Below, in pieces: positions 16,811 through 23,596 of a stretch of 46,158 bases of DNA. Location: positions 1 through 46,158 of the forward strand of contig DATKCJ010000330.1 of NCBI GenBank assembly GCA_035513275.1. Direction: 5' to 3'. A program made the position numbers and the translations under genes. Numbering within the stretch: position 1 is the stretch's first letter; every line of letters starts with the position of its first letter. The stretch comes from DATKCJ01 sp035513275 (GTDB taxonomy: Bacteria; Verrucomicrobiota; Verrucomicrobiia; Opitutales; Opitutaceae). A model generated the notes under the pieces. That model was not told where the DNA came from. It was given only the letters and a program-made list of their open reading frames with translations, and made no database searches.

Positions 16811-16833
16811 GGCGGGTCAGAGACCCGCCCTAC
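16811..16833. repeat. Hairpin closed by CTAC at the end of pncC
   Basis: GGCGGGTC-aga-GACCCGCC followed by CTAC (16830-16833). The CTAC overlaps the stop codon region of the minus-strand pncC gene, so the hairpin is the first thing after that gene and may end its transcript. Confidence 0.6.
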
Positions 16834-17315
16834 TTTCCCGACAGCGACTTCAAATACTTCGCGAGCGCGGCGATTGCCTCGTCGCTCACGCGCGCCTGCA
16901 CCTGCTGGCGGGATGAACGTGGGAACTCGCCGTAGCCGTCGATGAACACCGCTCGACCTCGCCCAACCAAGTGGCAGACGGCCCAGTGTGCGTGCGGCAC
17001 TGTCACTCCCTTCGCCGGATCGCGCTCGGCGTAGCCCGTCGTGGCTACCGCGAGTTTACACTTCATGAGCTTGCAGGCCCCGCGCGCCATCTCGCGCGCG
17101 ATCTCGGCGGAGACGCAGTCGCTCGCCTTCGCCTTTGCGCGGTTCACGCCGAGGAGCGCGACCTTTTGGTCGAGGTTGTAGGCAGTGACTCCGCCGACGA
17201 AGAATTCCGACGCGCCGGATTCCGCGCTCACGCGCGCTTGCACGTTTCCCCCGGTGAGACTCTCCGCGACGGCGAGCCGGAGGGTCGGATGCGATTCAAA
17301 GAGTTTCTTGAGCAT
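16830..17315 (-). CDS. pncC: CinA C-terminal-type nicotinamide-nucleotide amidase (PncC-like)
   Basis: A stand-alone 161-aa CinA_C domain. PncC deamidates nicotinamide mononucleotide to nicotinic acid mononucleotide in NAD recycling. Seen here: LAVAESLTGGNVQARV with the catalytic Ser of the AES-TGG motif, GASEFFVGGVTAYNLDQKVALLGV with the Lys that follows the AYN turn, VSAEIAREMARGA, and AVATTGYAERDPAKGV. In many homologues this last motif reads TGxAGP; here it is TGYAERDP, a variation worth checking. Length matches single-domain PncC; there is no N-terminal molybdopterin-binding-like domain. Cytosolic. Confidence 0.88.
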   Translation of the reverse strand: MLKKLFESHPTLRLAVAESLTGGNVQARVSAESGASEFFVGGVTAYNLDQKVALLGVNRAKAKASDCVSAEIAREMARGACKLMKCKLAVATTGYAERDPAKGVTVPHAHWAVCHLVGRGRAVFIDGYGEFPRSSRQQVQARVSDEAIAALAKYLKSLSGK

Positions 17316-17425
17316 GAGTTTTCGCGGCCGCGAAGTTGCGACCTGTCTTTCGCAGGGCCACCGCTGCGCGGCTGGCGCCTGCCGATGGCTTCTTGAGCGC
17401 GTGTGCCCGGCCGCCCTTGGGCGGG

Positions 17426-17650
17426 CTAGGCCAGATGCCTGTATTTCGCAGGCGGGATCTTGAACCGGTGTCCGGAATCAAGGTCCGTGAAAATGTGCCA
17501 ACTTGGATTGGCGGTGTCGTGCACAGCGACCTCGAGCACCTTGCCCTGGTCGTAGTGATACTCCTCGGACTCGAACGCGTGGTCCTCGTGGTGGACCGCT
17601 TCGCCCAGTTCCCCGGTGTGGTTCTCAAGAAGCTCAATTTTCCAATACAT
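17426..17650 (-). CDS. Small acidic His-rich protein of unknown function
   Basis: 74 aa from the ATG at 17650 (MYWKIELLENHTGELGEAVHH). The open frame extends upstream to 17782, but that part (Pro/Ala-rich, covering a REP-like hairpin) looks untranslated. The protein is rich in His, Glu, Asp and Tyr (HHEDHAFESEEYHYDQG), then HDTANPSWHIFTDLDSGHRFKIPP. No known domain recognised. No strong ribosome site. The coding call rests on a protein-like composition unlike the neighbouring repeats. A GC-rich GCCGCCC/GGCGGGC hairpin just after the stop could be a terminator. Confidence 0.5.
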   Translation of the reverse strand: MYWKIELLENHTGELGEAVHHEDHAFESEEYHYDQGKVLEVAVHDTANPSWHIFTDLDSGHRFKIPPAKYRHLA

Positions 17651-17703
17651 TTGAGTAAGGGGTTTGGTATGCGCCGGCGCGCAGGTTGATTGTGGTGGAC
17701 CGG

Positions 17704-17721
17704 GTAGCCCGGTCAAGCGGG
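17704..17721. repeat. GTAG followed by a short hairpin
   Basis: GTAG (17704-17707) overlaps a GCCCG-gtcaa-GCGGGC stem. Weaker than the other members of the family. It lies between the SET gene and the 74-aa gene. Confidence 0.4.
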
Positions 17722-17842
17722 CCTTGTGCTTCCAAGCAGGTTTTTGTCTCGCGGGAAACGGGTCGGGCGACCCGGCCGGCAACCGGCAGACAGGCTCACC
17801 GTGGGAGATGGCTTCCCCGGCTCATTGTCGGGCCGGTGGCCC

Positions 17843-18358
17843 TCAGGCGGCAGCGCGCTCGCGAGCGAGGCGGCGCTTGAGCCTCCAGCGAAGGTCAGCC
17901 CGGAGGATATATCCCGGGCAACCCGCGGCTTCGCACAGGCATCGATGATCCCGGCACAACTCCCAGTCGAAGTTGTAGTCGTAGGTGATCTCGTCGCCAG
18001 CGGCGATGTCGCGCAATGCGATGATCCAGATGTGGCCGCGGATGATGCGCGTCACGCAGTTCGGATCGCACGAATGGTTTGCGAGGCGCGCGAGGTTCCA
18101 CGGCACGCCGCCGTCGATATCGACACGCGAGTTCAGCACGAAGGCGTAGATCGAGGCGTCGCCCCCGCGGCGCGCGCGTGCGAGCCGGCGCTCCTCGAGC
18201 CGCTCGGACTCGCGCTTGCTGATCCGCCGGCCCACATACTCGATGACTCGTGTGCCTGCCGGAATCGCGCAGCGCGCGAACAGCCCGCGTCCGTGGATTC
18301 CGGACTGCGAGGCAGTCACCCATGTCGATTTGGTTGGTTTCCTCTGCGATGATGCCAT
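17843..18358 (-). CDS. SET-domain protein (putative lysine methyltransferase)
   Basis: 171 aa, nearly all SET domain: HGRGLFARCAIPAGTRVIEYVGR (residues 22-44), the pseudoknot motif RLANHSCDPNC (91-101), GDEITYDYNF (121-130), and a post-SET-like CLCEAAGCPGY whose C140, C142 and C147 form the CxCx4C zinc pattern. These are the S-adenosylmethionine and lysine-channel motifs of eukaryotic-type methyltransferases. The protein substrate in bacteria is unknown. The C-terminus is very basic (RWRLKRRLARERAAA), which would suit nucleic-acid binding. Its own upstream spacer contains a long inverted repeat. Cytosolic, no signal peptide. Confidence 0.9.
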   Translation of the reverse strand: MASSQRKPTKSTWVTASQSGIHGRGLFARCAIPAGTRVIEYVGRRISKRESERLEERRLARARRGGDASIYAFVLNSRVDIDGGVPWNLARLANHSCDPNCVTRIIRGHIWIIALRDIAAGDEITYDYNFDWELCRDHRCLCEAAGCPGYILRADLRWRLKRRLARERAAA

Positions 18359-18426
18359 CGCTCGAATCTATCCCGCGCGTTTCGCGCCCGGTCAAGAGCC
18401 GTGGTGGTCTGAACGGAGTCCGGTCG

Positions 18427-18489
18427 TTGTGGGTCGGGGTTTATGCCCGCCGGCTTGCTACGGAGTCGGGCTTAAAGCCCGACCCACAA
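18427..18489. repeat. Long inverted repeat with internal perfect hairpin
   Basis: TTGTGGGTCGGG (18427-18438) pairs with CCCGACCCACAA (18478-18489). Inside the right part, GTCGGGCTT-a-AAGCCCGAC (18465-18483) is a perfect competing stem. It lies between the end of exonuclease III and the start of the SET gene, both on the minus strand, so it could stop read-through from the first. Confidence 0.6.
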
Positions 18490-18548
18490 AAAACTGATCC
18501 TCAATACCGGCGCACAAATTCCGAGGGACTGAGGGAGCAGACTCCGCG

Positions 18549-19307
18549 CTACCGCAGGTCGAGCTCGATGCCTACTGGGCAGTGGTCGGAGCCGGGCACA
18601 CCGGAGAGGATGAACGCGCGCTTGATCGCGGGGCGCAGGCGTTCGGACGCGAGCCAGTAATCGATCCGCCACCCGACGTTTTTCTTGCGGGCGCCCGCGC
18701 GGAACGTCCACCACGAGTAGTGACCGGGGCCCGGCTCGAACGCGCGAAAGGTGTCGACGAAGCCCGCCTTCAACAGCCGGGTGAAGTTCGCCCGCTCTTC
18801 GTCGGTGAAGCCAGAGTTGCCGCGATTCTCCTTCGGGCGCGCGAGGTCGATCTCCTCGTGGGCCACATTGAAATCGCCGCACACGAGCACAGGCTTCACG
18901 CGATCGAGCTTGCGCAGGTAGGCGCGCAGGTCGCGGTCCCACTCCATCCGGTAGCCGAGCCGTGTGAGCTCGCGCTGCGCATTGGGCACGTAAAGGTTCA
19001 CGAGATAGAAGCCGGGAAACTCGCACGTGATCGAGCGGCCCTCGAAGCCGTGCGCGTTTCTGCCGATGCCATCGACGATGGACAGCGGCTTCTCGCGCGT
19101 GAACACCGCGGTGCCCGCGTAGCCCTTCTTGGTCGCGTGGCTCCAATGTGCGTGCCAGCCGCCATCCCACGGCCCCGGGACGTGCGCCGACGCCGTGCGC
19201 GTCTCCTGCAGGCAGAGAATGTCGGGATCTTCCAGCGCGAGAAATTTCGCGAATCCCTTTCCGAGCACCGAGCGGATGCCATTCACGTTCCAACTGAGGA
19301 GTTTCAC
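18549..19307 (-). CDS. xth: Exodeoxyribonuclease III (AP endonuclease)
   Basis: 252 aa, usual length for the ExoIII/ExoA group. It opens with MKLLSWNVNGIRSV (Asn7 in the active site), then LCLQETR (catalytic Glu35), YLVNLYVPNAQRELTRLGYR, GDFNVAHEEIDLARPKEN, WWTFRAGARKKNVGWRIDYW and the final GVPGSDHCPVGIEL with the catalytic Asp-His. The enzyme cuts at abasic sites and degrades duplex DNA from the 3' end in base-excision repair. It is transcribed leftward toward the SET gene; a long inverted repeat separates them. The 220-base spacer to its right shows no recognised feature. Confidence 0.96.
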   Translation of the reverse strand: MKLLSWNVNGIRSVLGKGFAKFLALEDPDILCLQETRTASAHVPGPWDGGWHAHWSHATKKGYAGTAVFTREKPLSIVDGIGRNAHGFEGRSITCEFPGFYLVNLYVPNAQRELTRLGYRMEWDRDLRAYLRKLDRVKPVLVCGDFNVAHEEIDLARPKENRGNSGFTDEERANFTRLLKAGFVDTFRAFEPGPGHYSWWTFRAGARKKNVGWRIDYWLASERLRPAIKRAFILSGVPGSDHCPVGIELDLR

Positions 19308-19527
19308 AGAAACAAAGTTGGTCGATTGCCGCGCAGGCCGGCCACAAAAATCCCTTCGCGTGATCCAATTTTGCCCGGCGCTGTTGCCAACCGGCAGCGA
19401 TGTCGGATCATCGCGGTCTTCGAATCATGCTGCGCGTCAGTCAACCAACCTCTTCCTTCAGAATCGCCGGTGAGATGTCTCCAATTCGAATCGTGCCCGG
19501 AATCGCTCGCACCGTTCGCCGAATGGC

Positions 19528-20826
19528 ATGAACGCGCGAACTGACTCGCCGCTTGCTCCCGCTGCGCTTCTCGCGCTCTGCGTCGCCATCGTCGTCGCCG
19601 GCAGTGTGTGGACGGCGTGGGACATGTTCACAGAGAAGAAGCGGCCGATGATCCAGGGGTGGGACGACAGCCACTATTATTTTTGGCTGCCGTCGGTCGT
19701 GATCGATCGCGACCTCGATTTCTCGAACCAACTCGAGGACAGCGGCACCGTGACGCCGGCTGCGCGGGACGCGGGGCTTGAGCAGGCGCGCACTCCGACC
19801 GGCCTGCTGCCAAACAAGTATCCGCCAGGGTGGGCGCTGGGCAGTCTTCCGTTTTTTCTGGCGGCGCACGTCACCGCGCCGGCAGGGTTCACGGGCTTCG
19901 AGCCGCGCTACCTGGTTTCCGTGTGGATCGGGCAGCTCCTTATCGCTGCGGCTGGATTGTGGTGCGCAGTCCGCGTTGTCGCGCGGTTCTTCCCGGAACG
20001 CACGGCGGCGATCGCCGTGCTCGGCGTGTGGCTCGCGAGTCCTCTCGTCTACTACCAGTCCGCGCGGTTTGCGATGAGCCACAGCCAGGTGTTCGCGCTC
20101 GCCGCGGCGGCGGCGTGGATCGCGTTTCGCATCGCGGATGGCGACGGTCGGCGGCGGACCTGGGCGATGCTTGGCTTCTGTGCCGCAATGCTGCTCGTGA
20201 CGCGCAACATCGCGGTCGTCTACCTCGCCTTGCCGGCGCTGATCGTGGCGCGGCAGTTGCGATCGTGGCGCGCGGCAACGTGGCTGGCGATCGGCGCGGC
20301 TGGGCCACTCGCGGTTCAGTTCGTCGCCTGGAAGATTCTCTACGGATCTTGGCTCGTCTACACTTACGGCCAGGACCGGTTTGAGCCTGCGCAGGGGGAT
20401 GCGATCCGGACTCTCTTCTCGCCGTGGCACGGGTGGTTCTACTGGCATCCGTTCCTGCTCGCGGCGGTGGTGGCCTTCGTCGTGTGGGCGGTGCGCCGCA
20501 CCGAGGGACGCATGTGGCTCGCGTCACTTGCCGCGATTTTCGTTCTCAACACTGTCTGGCCGGTGTGGTGGTTTGGCTCGTCGTTCGGCCACCGCGGATT
20601 CGACGCCGCAACTCTCTTCGCGATGGTCGGTGCCGCTGCGCTCTGGCATGCCACTGCGATCCGCCCTCGGCTGCGTGTGGCGCTTGCGACGGTGGCCTGT
20701 GTCACGATCGCGTGGAACCTGGTGATGCTCGCGCTTTTTCTCACGCAGCGAATCTCTCGCGAAGAAGCCGTCACTTATGGCGAAGCCCTGCGAGCTGCGA
20801 GCAACTGGATGTTCTCCGGTCGATAG
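19528..20826 (+). CDS. GT-C-like polytopic membrane protein, putative glycosyltransferase
   Basis: A 432-aa protein with about ten hydrophobic segments. The first extracytoplasmic loop has GWDDSHYYFWLPSVVIDRDLDF, with a paired Asp like the acidic motif of GT-C enzymes, and NKYPPGWALG, a YPPG motif common in that group. Later WPVWWFGSSFGHRGFD near residue 345 resembles a second conserved loop. GT-C enzymes use polyprenyl-phosphate sugars outside the membrane. No close family name is recognised and no glycan cluster is adjacent, so acceptor and donor are unknown. The start at 19528 precedes a normal first helix. Confidence 0.7.
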   Translation: MNARTDSPLAPAALLALCVAIVVAGSVWTAWDMFTEKKRPMIQGWDDSHYYFWLPSVVIDRDLDFSNQLEDSGTVTPAARDAGLEQARTPTGLLPNKYPPGWALGSLPFFLAAHVTAPAGFTGFEPRYLVSVWIGQLLIAAAGLWCAVRVVARFFPERTAAIAVLGVWLASPLVYYQSARFAMSHSQVFALAAAAAWIAFRIADGDGRRRTWAMLGFCAAMLLVTRNIAVVYLALPALIVARQLRSWRAATWLAIGAAGPLAVQFVAWKILYGSWLVYTYGQDRFEPAQGDAIRTLFSPWHGWFYWHPFLLAAVVAFVVWAVRRTEGRMWLASLAAIFVLNTVWPVWWFGSSFGHRGFDAATLFAMVGAAALWHATAIRPRLRVALATVACVTIAWNLVMLALFLTQRISREEAVTYGEALRAASNWMFSGR

Positions 20827-20886
20827 CGGGGCCACGGCGCGATTGCCAACGGCGGGCGATGCCGGATTATTCGCGGATTGCGGAAC

Positions 20887-21174
20887 ATGAAGCAGCCCGC
20901 GCAAACGAAACTCTCCTGCAAGATCTCCGTGAAGGTGACGCCTAACGCGCGCGCCGATGAGATCCGCGGATTCACCGGCGACGTGCTCGTCGTCCGCATC
21001 AAGGCGCAGCCTGTTGACGGCAAGGCGAACGACGCGCTCGTGCGTGTCGTCGCCGAGGCGCTGGGCCTGCCGCGCGCGGCGGTGTCGCTCGATCACGGCG
21101 CGACGGCGCGCAAGAAGCTTCTCGCCATCGAAGGAATTTCCCGCGAGGACGCGATGGCGCGGCTGGCCCCATGA
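20887..21174 (+). CDS. DUF167/YggU family protein
   Basis: 95 aa. The family signature is plain: ISVKVTPNARADEIRG, then VRIKAQPVDGKANDALVRVVAEALGLPRAAVSL and the end of the fold with GATARKKLLAI. YggU-like proteins are small alpha/beta proteins of unsettled function found next to diverse genes. The start at 20887 (MKQPAQTK) is chosen over an upstream TTG. Its stop overlaps the start of the acetyltransferase gene by four bases (ATGA), so they are co-translated. Confidence 0.9.
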   Translation: MKQPAQTKLSCKISVKVTPNARADEIRGFTGDVLVVRIKAQPVDGKANDALVRVVAEALGLPRAAVSLDHGATARKKLLAIEGISREDAMARLAP

Positions 21175-21713
21175 GCGTCCAACCACCGCGATCGTTTGAG
21201 ACAGCCCGACTGACCGCCTGCGTGCCGTCGGTCGACGATGCGGACGCAGTGTTTGCTGCGTATGCCTCGGACTTGCGGGTAACACGCATGCTTTCATGGA
21301 AGGCCTACACGGAGGTCGCACCGCTGAGGCAGTTTCTCGCCGACCGTCGGCGCGATTGGGATGAGGAGGGCGTGCACCTGGCGTGGCTCCTGCGGTTGAA
21401 GGAAAGCTCGCGGATCATCGGATCGATCGGCGCCGAGATGCAGGGGCACGCCGTGTGTTTCGGCTACGTGCTCGCCTACGATCATTGGGGCAAGGGCCTG
21501 ATGGCAGAAGCGCTCAACTATCTCACCCACTGGGCGCTCGCGCAGCCTGCCATCTTTCGCGCGTGGGCGTTCTGCGATGTCGAGAACGAGCCATCGGCAC
21601 GCGTGATGGAGAAGTGCGGCTTCGAGCGCGAGGGACGGCTGCGCCGCTGGCACGTATGTCCGACGATCGGCCCGGAGCCGCGCGACTGCCTCGTGCTGGC
21701 GAAGACGCGGTGA
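21171..21713 (+). CDS. GNAT acetyltransferase, RimJ/RimL type
   Basis: 180 aa. The N-terminal ETARLTACVPSVDDADAVFAAYAS is the opening of RimJ-like Acetyltransf_3 proteins. It is followed by RIIGSIGAEM, then FGYVLAYDHWGKGLMAEALNYL (acetyl-CoA-binding region) and VENEPSARVMEKCGFEREGRL, the classical NxxSxRVMEKxGF motif. Such enzymes acetylate protein N-termini or small amines; the substrate is not predictable. It begins within the end of the yggU-like gene. A 19-bp-arm palindrome follows immediately after its stop. Confidence 0.9.
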   Translation: MSVQPPRSFETARLTACVPSVDDADAVFAAYASDLRVTRMLSWKAYTEVAPLRQFLADRRRDWDEEGVHLAWLLRLKESSRIIGSIGAEMQGHAVCFGYVLAYDHWGKGLMAEALNYLTHWALAQPAIFRAWAFCDVENEPSARVMEKCGFEREGRLRRWHVCPTIGPEPRDCLVLAKTR

Positions 21714-21721
21714 GTCTTCGA

Positions 21722-21785
21722 GGTAGGGCGTGACCGCTGGGCGCGCCTGCCCTGGATTGCGGCGGGCCAGCGGTCACGCCCTACC
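21722..21785. repeat. 64-bp palindrome with 19-bp perfect arms and GTAG/CTAC feet
   Basis: GGTAGGGCGTGACCGCTGG (21722-21740) is perfectly complementary to 21767-21785. The 26-base centre is GC-rich with weaker internal pairing. It sits between two acetyltransferase genes and may terminate the first. Confidence 0.75.
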
Positions 21786-21840
21786 CACCCCATTCGCGAA
21801 TTGCGGCGGGCGGATCTATTCTCCACGCCATTGCGTGCCC

Positions 21841-22323
21841 ATGAGAAATCCATCGCATGTCGAACAACTCCTCTTCCGTCGCGCGACGCCTGACGACGGT
21901 CCCGCGATCCGCGAACTCGTGTTTTCGATCCTCAAGGAGCGAGGGCTGCCGACCGATGCACACACCGACGCCGACCTCGACGACATTTACGGGCACTACT
22001 TCGCCGTCGGCGGTGACTTTCGAATCCTGGCAACCGAGGCTGGCGAGATCGTCGGCTCGATCGGCTTGAAGCCCGTCGACAAGCGCACGGTCGAATTGCG
22101 CAAGATGTATCTGCGCACCGCGCACCGCGGTCACCACCATGGACGGCGCATGCTCGAGTGGGCGATCACCCGAGCGCGCGAGCTCAGTTTCAAGCGCATC
22201 ACGCTTGAGACCGCCGCCGTCCTGAAGGAAGCGATCGCTCTCTACACCTCACACGGCTTCAAGCCCTACGACGGCGAGAAATGCTCGTCGCGCTGCGACC
22301 AGACCTACGAACTGGAGCTGTGA
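21841..22323 (+). CDS. GNAT family N-acetyltransferase
   Basis: 160 aa from the ATG at 21841; an upstream in-frame start would translate a palindrome. Motifs: LLFRRATPDDGPAIRELVFSILKERGL, GEIVGSIGLKPVDKRTVELRKMYLR (motif A approach), RGHHHGRRMLEWAITRAREL (pyrophosphate-binding loop, Q/RxxGxG/A-like RGHHHG), and ALYTSHGFKPYDG (motif B). Typical of ArsN2/PanM-like single-domain acetyltransferases. Substrate unknown. The next 450 bases are repeats. Confidence 0.88.
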   Translation: MRNPSHVEQLLFRRATPDDGPAIRELVFSILKERGLPTDAHTDADLDDIYGHYFAVGGDFRILATEAGEIVGSIGLKPVDKRTVELRKMYLRTAHRGHHHGRRMLEWAITRARELSFKRITLETAAVLKEAIALYTSHGFKPYDGEKCSSRCDQTYELEL

Positions 22324-22776
22324 GCAGGAAGGGGGTGAGGGAATGAGGGAGTAAGGGATCCAAAAGACAGACGAAGAGACACGAATTTCACGAATTTGCA
22401 CAAAGCGGCAGCAGAGTACTTGAACAAAGGATGATTGAACCGCGAAACGCGCGAAGAGACGCGAAGGACAACGGCGGGACACGAATTCCACGAATCTGCG
22501 TGCAGCGGAAAAGCCGCCGGAGTTTTTGAACCACGGATGAACACGAATGGGCACCGATAAGGACTCGGAGATTCTTCGCCGCGGAGCGGTTGTCACTCCT
22601 AGGCCAAGTGTCCCGAGCTCCTCCTCCAATTCGTGCCGTTTCGTGCAATTCGTGTCGCTCCCGCATCGCTTCGCGATTCTTCGCGTTCTTCGCGGTTTAC
22701 TCGTCCCTCAATCCCATACTCCCTCATTCCCTTCTTCTCGTTCGCAATTGCGCGCATCTTGCGGCAGGTTTCTCTC
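22324..22776. repeat. Giant imperfect inverted repeat filling the intergenic region
   Basis: Outer arms: 22337-22359 (GAGGGAATGAGGGAGTAAGG...) pairs with 22711-22734 (about 21 of 23 positions). Inner arms: CACGAATTTCACGAAT at 22380 pairs with the ATTCGTGNNNTTCGTGCAATTCGTG region at 22629-22656. A further CCGCGAA...CGCGAAG element at 22440-22470 pairs with TTCGCGTTCTTCGCGG at 22675-22697. No gene is supported within the 453 bases. This class of CACGAAT- and CGCGAAG-rich spacer recurs, as far as I know, in Verrucomicrobiota, Planctomycetota and other phyla. Confidence 0.7.
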
Positions 22777-23001
22777 ATGAACGTGACCGTCGCCCGCGTT
22801 AACGAGTTTCAGGAAGCCCTCCTCCTGCGCTCGGTGCTCGAGGCCGATGGCATGGAGGTTTTCCTGCCCGACGAGTTCGTGATGCAGAATACCCCGCATC
22901 TCCTTTTCGCCAATGAGGGCATCCGGGTGCAGGTGAAACCCGAGGATGAGGCGCGTGCTAGCGCGATCCTGGACTCGAAGGCTCCGGATCCGGCTCCTTG
23001 A
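22777..23001 (+). CDS. DUF2007-like small protein
   Basis: 74 aa. MNVTVARVNEFQEALLLRSVLEADGMEVFLPDEF fits the DUF2007 (putative signal-transducing, PII-like fold) pattern of a strand followed by a helix that spans two positions to select a target (Axxxrs.LEa.GI). The second half has LLFANEGIRVQVKPEDEARASAIL, also typical. Proteins of this family are short and often stand alone. The start at 22777 excludes the upstream repeat. No strong ribosome site; a weak AGGT lies about ten bases before it. Function unknown. Confidence 0.75.
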   Translation: MNVTVARVNEFQEALLLRSVLEADGMEVFLPDEFVMQNTPHLLFANEGIRVQVKPEDEARASAILDSKAPDPAP

Positions 23002-23017
23002 GAGTCTCCCAGAGTGG

Positions 23018-23112
23018 GTCACAGAGAGCACAGAGAGTCGAACCGAGGTCACGGAGCAATGCGGTGGACTCTGACTCTGTGAACTCCTTCCGGACTCCGT
23101 GTCCTCTGTGAC
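23018..23112. repeat. CACAGAG-type inverted repeat
   Basis: GTCACAGAGAGCACAGAGAG (23018-23037) pairs with CTCCGTGTCCTCTGTGAC (23095-23112), and inner pieces GTCACGGAG (23049-23057) and CTCTGTGAAC (23076-23085) add further pairing. It lies between the DUF2007-like and cupin genes. Such CACAGAG/CTCTGTG spacers are widespread in several phyla. Confidence 0.65.
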
Positions 23113-23194
23113 AATCCGTGATTGAGTTGTCTTCAGTTGCAGCGATGCCGCGCCCTGCTCATCTGTGATTCGACAGTTTCATCCCGTCTCTTCC

Positions 23195-23560
23195 ATGACC
23201 CCCTCCGTCGTCGACCTCTCCGAGAAACTCGCGCGCATCTCGAAGCCGTGGACACCCGGCATCGTCGCCGAGCTCAACGGCCAGCATGTCAAGCTCGTGA
23301 AGCTGCTCGGCGAGTTCGTGTGGCACGCGCACGAGAATGAGGACGAGATGTTCCTCGTGATCGATGGCACACTGCGGATGGAGTTTCGCGATCGCGGCGT
23401 GAACGTGGAGCGCGGCCAGTTCATCGTCGTGCCGCGCGGCGTGGAGCATCGGCCCGTCGCAGAAAGCGAGTGCGCCGTGATGCTTTTCGAGCCCGCATCG
23501 ACCGTGAACACCGGCACAGCCGGCGGCACGCGCACCGTCGCGCAGCCGGAGTGGCTCTGA
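23195..23560 (+). CDS. Small cupin-domain protein
   Basis: 121 aa, one cupin barrel. Motif 1 region FVWHAHENEDEMFLVIDGTLRM gives the metal ligands His, His and Glu (WHxHxxxDEMFxVxxG). Motif 2 is GQFIVVPRGVEHRP with the last His. The whole matches the mannose-6-phosphate-isomerase-like cupin group often annotated as such, without proof of that activity. The start at 23195 (MTPSVVDL) is preferred; a GTG at 23165 would add ten residues. Cytosolic. It precedes the AmpG-like gene by 36 bases, which suggests co-transcription, but no shared pathway is evident. Confidence 0.88.
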   Translation: MTPSVVDLSEKLARISKPWTPGIVAELNGQHVKLVKLLGEFVWHAHENEDEMFLVIDGTLRMEFRDRGVNVERGQFIVVPRGVEHRPVAESECAVMLFEPASTVNTGTAGGTRTVAQPEWL

Positions 23561-23596
23561 CGTTGCGCTGATGCGCGCGGCTCGCCACTTTGCGCG

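Noticed and set aside
22547..22780. Short frames in the 22.3-22.8 kb spacer
   Set aside because: Their sequences are translations of CACGAAT and CGCGAAG repeats.
22337..23112. CRISPR array
   Set aside because: Repeated words are inverted and irregularly spaced, without constant repeats and unique spacers, and no cas gene is present.
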